Assembly: GCA_900767825.1 (NCBI GenBank)
Contig: CAAGAN010000029.1
Location: forward strand, 62,001 to 126,000
Length of the DNA stretch: 64,000 nt
Origin: Bacilli bacterium
GTDB taxonomy: Bacteria > Bacillota_I > Bacilli_A > RFN20 > CAG-826
Direction of reading: 5' to 3'
In this document: in pieces, positions 61,855 through 64,000 of the stretch
Layout of the letters: every line of letters starts with the position of its first letter
Position numbering within the stretch: the first letter of the stretch is position 1
Translations under genes and position numbers: made by a program
Notes under the pieces: generated by a model
Told to the model about the DNA's origin: nothing
What the model saw: the letters and a program-made list of their open reading frames with translations, nothing else
Database searches by the model: none

Positions 61855-62854
61855 AGCCACTTTGATATTCTTGCCTTTCCTTTTGCTTTCCTGCGGCGAG
61901 GCTAAAGCCAACCCATGCTTCTTTATTTATGATCTAAACGACAACTTCATGTCTTCTTTAAAAGAGCAGTTCTCTTTGGCTTTAAAAGAAAAAGGGTACG
62001 AAGTCACTACATATAACGCTTCAAGGAAACAAAGCACCCAAAATACCCAGATAGGGAAGGAATTGGAATTAAATCCAAAGAACCCCTTAATTATTAATGT
62101 CGTAGATAGATTAAGTGCATCTATGATTATTGAAAAAGCTGAAAAAGAAAATACCCCTGTATTATTTATCAATAGAGAACCCCTTAAGGAAGACTGTACG
62201 AAGAATAGTTGGGCTAAAGAAAATATATATTATGTAGGTGCCGATAGCACTTATCAAGGTGAAGCCCAATCTGAGATTGCTTCTACTTATTTTGGGGAAG
62301 CGTCTAATTTCCCTTCATCTAGATTTGATAAGAATAATGATGGCAAATTACAGGTCGCCTTATTTAGAGGAGAACTTTCCCATCAAGATGCCGAGAATAG
62401 AAGTAAATACGCTTTAGAAAAACTTAGGACATTAGGATTTAAAGTCGACTTGATTAATGTTAGTTATTGCGATTGGGAAAAAAGTCTTGCCTATGAAGAG
62501 ATGAAAAAGATGTATCTAAATGGCGAGAATGTAGAACTCTTGTTATGCAATAATGATGAAATGGCTTTAGGCGCAGTTGAATATCTAAAGGAAAAAATGG
62601 ATGTAAATACTCCTTTTATTGATCAATTCTTCCCTATATTAGGAGTAGATGGAACAGAGACTGGAAAGCAAGCGGTCAAGGATGGATTTTTATTAGGAAC
62701 TGTACTTAATGATGCCTATAACCAAGCCAAGATTTTATCCGATATCTATTTGAATATAGTTGAAAATACTCCTCTTCCTATTTATGGAGAAGAAATCAAG
62801 ATAAACGATAATTTTTACTATGTAAAAGGTACTAAAATAACTAGGAATAACTAG
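61844..62854 (+). CDS. Sugar-binding lipoprotein, MglB-like, coupled to the YesMN system
   Basis: A 336-residue lipoprotein (lipobox LLSC, Cys17) of the galactose/ribose type-I binding protein family in normal order: the N-lobe opens FFIYDLNDNFMSSL and carries NPLIINVVDRLS; the C-lobe opens LQVALFRGELSHQDAENRS and carries LLLCNNDEMALGAVEYL and GVDGTETGKQAV. A strong GGAGGGG site overlaps the kinase gene end. In this setting it is likely the ligand-sensing partner of YesM (a three-component sensor) and may also feed a transporter beyond the window. Confidence 0.88.
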   Translation: MKNKATLIFLPFLLLSCGEAKANPCFFIYDLNDNFMSSLKEQFSLALKEKGYEVTTYNASRKQSTQNTQIGKELELNPKNPLIINVVDRLSASMIIEKAEKENTPVLFINREPLKEDCTKNSWAKENIYYVGADSTYQGEAQSEIASTYFGEASNFPSSRFDKNNDGKLQVALFRGELSHQDAENRSKYALEKLRTLGFKVDLINVSYCDWEKSLAYEEMKKMYLNGENVELLLCNNDEMALGAVEYLKEKMDVNTPFIDQFFPILGVDGTETGKQAVKDGFLLGTVLNDAYNQAKILSDIYLNIVENTPLPIYGEEIKINDNFYYVKGTKITRNN

Positions 62855-62913
62855 GTTTCTGCTAGTTTAAGATAGTATTTTATTCTAAATTTTTTAGAGT
62901 TTTTTCCATTCTT

Positions 62914-62928
62914 TTGAAAGCGCTTTCT
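62914..62928. promoter_or_regulatory. CcpA-type cre site
   Basis: TTGAAAGCGCTTTCT fits the cre consensus WTGNAANCGNWNNCW at every position and is nearly palindromic. It overlaps the candidate -35 box of the following gene, as expected for glucose repression through CcpA. Confidence 0.8.
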
Positions 62929-62942
62929 AGACAAAATAGAGT
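62914..62942 (+). promoter_or_regulatory. Candidate promoter of the MglB-like gene
   Basis: TTGAAA, a 17-base spacer and TAGAGT. The -35 box lies inside the cre site. Confidence 0.45.
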
Positions 62943-62950
62943 CAATAAAA

Positions 62951-62979
62951 GGCGGTGACGTTCTTGTTGAAGTGCCGCC
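62951..62979 (+). repeat. 5'-leader hairpin of the MglB-like gene
   Basis: GGCGGT (62951-62956) pairs with GCCGCC (62974-62979), one G-U, 17-nt loop, in the untranslated leader ahead of the AAAGGAGG site. Confidence 0.45.
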
Positions 62980-63005
62980 ACAATTAGGGATTAAAGGAGG
63001 AAAAC

Positions 63006-64000
63006 ATGAAAAAACATTTAATTCCATTATTTGCTCTTGCTAGCATGAGCCTACTCGCTTCTTGCGGCAACACCTCAACCGAATATGATTTAGCCACTCA
63101 CGTTGCTGATGGCGAAATCGGCTATGTAGTTCTCGTTGGAGAAGATGGCAACCCAGAAGCCGAAGACCGTACCAAAGGCTGCATTGCTGCTATGGATGCA
63201 GTTGCTGCTAAGTATGGATTAAAAGCCAAGATGCTCGAAAAGACTACTTCCAAAGATGGATCTGGTGCTTCTTGGAGCGACACCCAAGCCAAAGTCTTAA
63301 TGGAAACCTGGGTAACTAAGCATGGTGACAAGATTGACTTTGTCGTTTCTAATAACGATGGTATGGCCATTGCTGCTAGCTCTGTCCAAACCCTTCAAAA
63401 GAAGACCCCAATCGTTGGATTTGACGCTTTAAAGACTGCCTGCAACATGATTGTTGAAGGAACATTAGCCGGATCTGTTTCCCAAAACGGAACTGACCAA
63501 GCCTATGCTACTGCCTTAGTACTTGGCAACTTAATCGCCGGTAAGACCGACATCACCGAAGGATATAATGGAAACGCCGAATTAAATAAAGATGGCGTTG
63601 CTAACCATATCGTTCAAACCAAGCTAGCCGCTGTTACTGCCGCTAATGCTAATCAATATGCTCCAGGAAGCTATGTAACTCCAACCGCAACCGGATTACT
63701 CTCTGGAAAGAAGGTTCTATATTGCCTATATGACGCTAAAGATAACTTCATCGGCGAAACCTATGCCAAAGACCTTCCACACTATGTCACTGCTTTAGGT
63801 GGATCTTATAAGGAATTAAAAGGCGAAAATGACAACTCCAAGATGCTTGAATCCGTCAAGAACGCCAATCAAAGCGATGCCTTTGATGCCTATGCCTTCA
63901 ATATCCCAGAACATTCAACCTGGCAAGAATACCTAAAGATTGCCGGATTCGAATTCGACGGAAGTGGTGCCTGCACCAAGAAAGGCAAACCAACTGTCTT
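63006..64000 (+). CDS. MglB-like sugar-binding lipoprotein with swapped lobe order, 3' end outside window
   Basis: 331 codons are visible and no stop is reached. Signal peptide with lipobox LASC (Cys20); AAAGGAGG site 4 bases before ATG. Residues 37-215 align to the C-terminal lobe of MglB: GEDGNPEAEDR (45-55) corresponds to MglB's GEPGHPDAEAR, Trp90 to its stacking Trp183, NND (116-118) to its Asn211 region and Asp140 to Asp236. Only then, from residue 235, comes an N-lobe-like start (KKVLYCLYDAKDNFIG) resembling the opening of the lipoprotein encoded just upstream. The order is therefore C-lobe then N-lobe, a circular permutation, unless a further C-lobe follows outside the window. A cre site and promoter precede it. 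Codon use suggests strong expression. Confidence 0.85.
   Translation, partial: MKKHLIPLFALASMSLLASCGNTSTEYDLATHVADGEIGYVVLVGEDGNPEAEDRTKGCIAAMDAVAAKYGLKAKMLEKTTSKDGSGASWSDTQAKVLMETWVTKHGDKIDFVVSNNDGMAIAASSVQTLQKKTPIVGFDALKTACNMIVEGTLAGSVSQNGTDQAYATALVLGNLIAGKTDITEGYNGNAELNKDGVANHIVQTKLAAVTAANANQYAPGSYVTPTATGLLSGKKVLYCLYDAKDNFIGETYAKDLPHYVTALGGSYKELKGENDNSKMLESVKNANQSDAFDAYAFNIPEHSTWQEYLKIAGFEFDGSGACTKKGKPTV

Noticed and set aside
63122..63370. 82-residue minus-strand frame
   Set aside because: It is antisense to the MglB-like gene, whose lipobox, ribosome site and ligand residues are all clear.
1..64000. tRNA, rRNA, IS elements, prophage or integration sites
   Set aside because: No CCA-ended cloverleaf, transposase, integrase or flanking repeat was recognised.

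Overview
The window is A+T-rich, densely coded DNA from what looks like an uncultured gut or rumen Bacillota (Bacilli-type, low G+C). Supporting signs are Gram-positive lipoproteins with lipobox Cys, no outer-membrane (SusCD/TonB) genes, AGGAGG-type ribosome binding sites, many ATGA stop/start overlaps, CcpA/YesMN/MsmK-style carbohydrate control, and a bile salt hydrolase. TGA is used as a stop (for example 34236, 42353, 48090), so this is not a code-4 Mollicute. No rRNA, tRNA, CRISPR, IS or phage genes were recognised.

Layout. 1-4.2 kb: the 3' part of a surface leucine-rich-repeat protein, a Gfo/Idh/MocA oxidoreductase, a strongly structured non-coding stretch (3207-3490 and beyond) and a DUF2442 gene. 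4.2-6.8 kb: an M50-like membrane protein with a degenerate active site, and an MsmK/UgpC-type sugar ABC ATPase that probably serves permeases without their own ATPase. 6.8-14.2 kb: cytosolic galactose mutarotase and GH5-like hydrolase, a LacI-sensor/LuxR-HTH regulator, a DUF5107-TPR protein and an AraC regulator. 14.4-27.7 kb: a large secreted acetylesterase, then a CUT1 ABC transporter (binding protein, two permeases), a cytosolic GH43, a 43-residue membrane microprotein, a CBM9-like lipoprotein and a secreted GH43. 27.7-32 kb (minus strand): a Schlafen/AlbA-type regulator, bile salt hydrolase and a DUF2130 protein. 32-38.6 kb: BioY, the Na+-pumping oxaloacetate decarboxylase (alpha, gamma, biotin carrier, beta), biotin ligase and ATP-type PEP carboxykinase. 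38.8 kb: a GH78-like rhamnosidase.

41-58.5 kb is a run of 14 tightly spaced, co-directional genes: a second CUT1 transporter interleaved with two paralogous TIM-barrel lipoproteins and two surface proteins, then a cytosolic sialate O-acetylesterase-like enzyme, GH20, a ROK regulator, a second ABC ATPase and three membrane proteins. 58.5-64 kb: a YesN/YesM two-component system, an adjacent sugar-binding lipoprotein, and the start of an MglB-like lipoprotein whose two lobes appear in swapped order behind a CcpA (cre) site.

Together the genes describe stepwise breakdown of O-acetylated, branched glycans (arabinose/xylose-, rhamnose- and HexNAc-containing, possibly mucin or plant-derived): surface proteins deacetylate and trim, ABC systems import, cytosolic GH43/GH78/GH20/GH5 enzymes finish, and PckA plus Oad may conserve energy from PEP. 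The most unusual items are a shared 33-residue C-terminal tail (KGGCGG, membrane segment, basic end) on three surface proteins, the lobe-swapped MglB-like protein, the structured RNA candidate at 3.2-3.5 kb, and the microprotein inside the GH43 operon.
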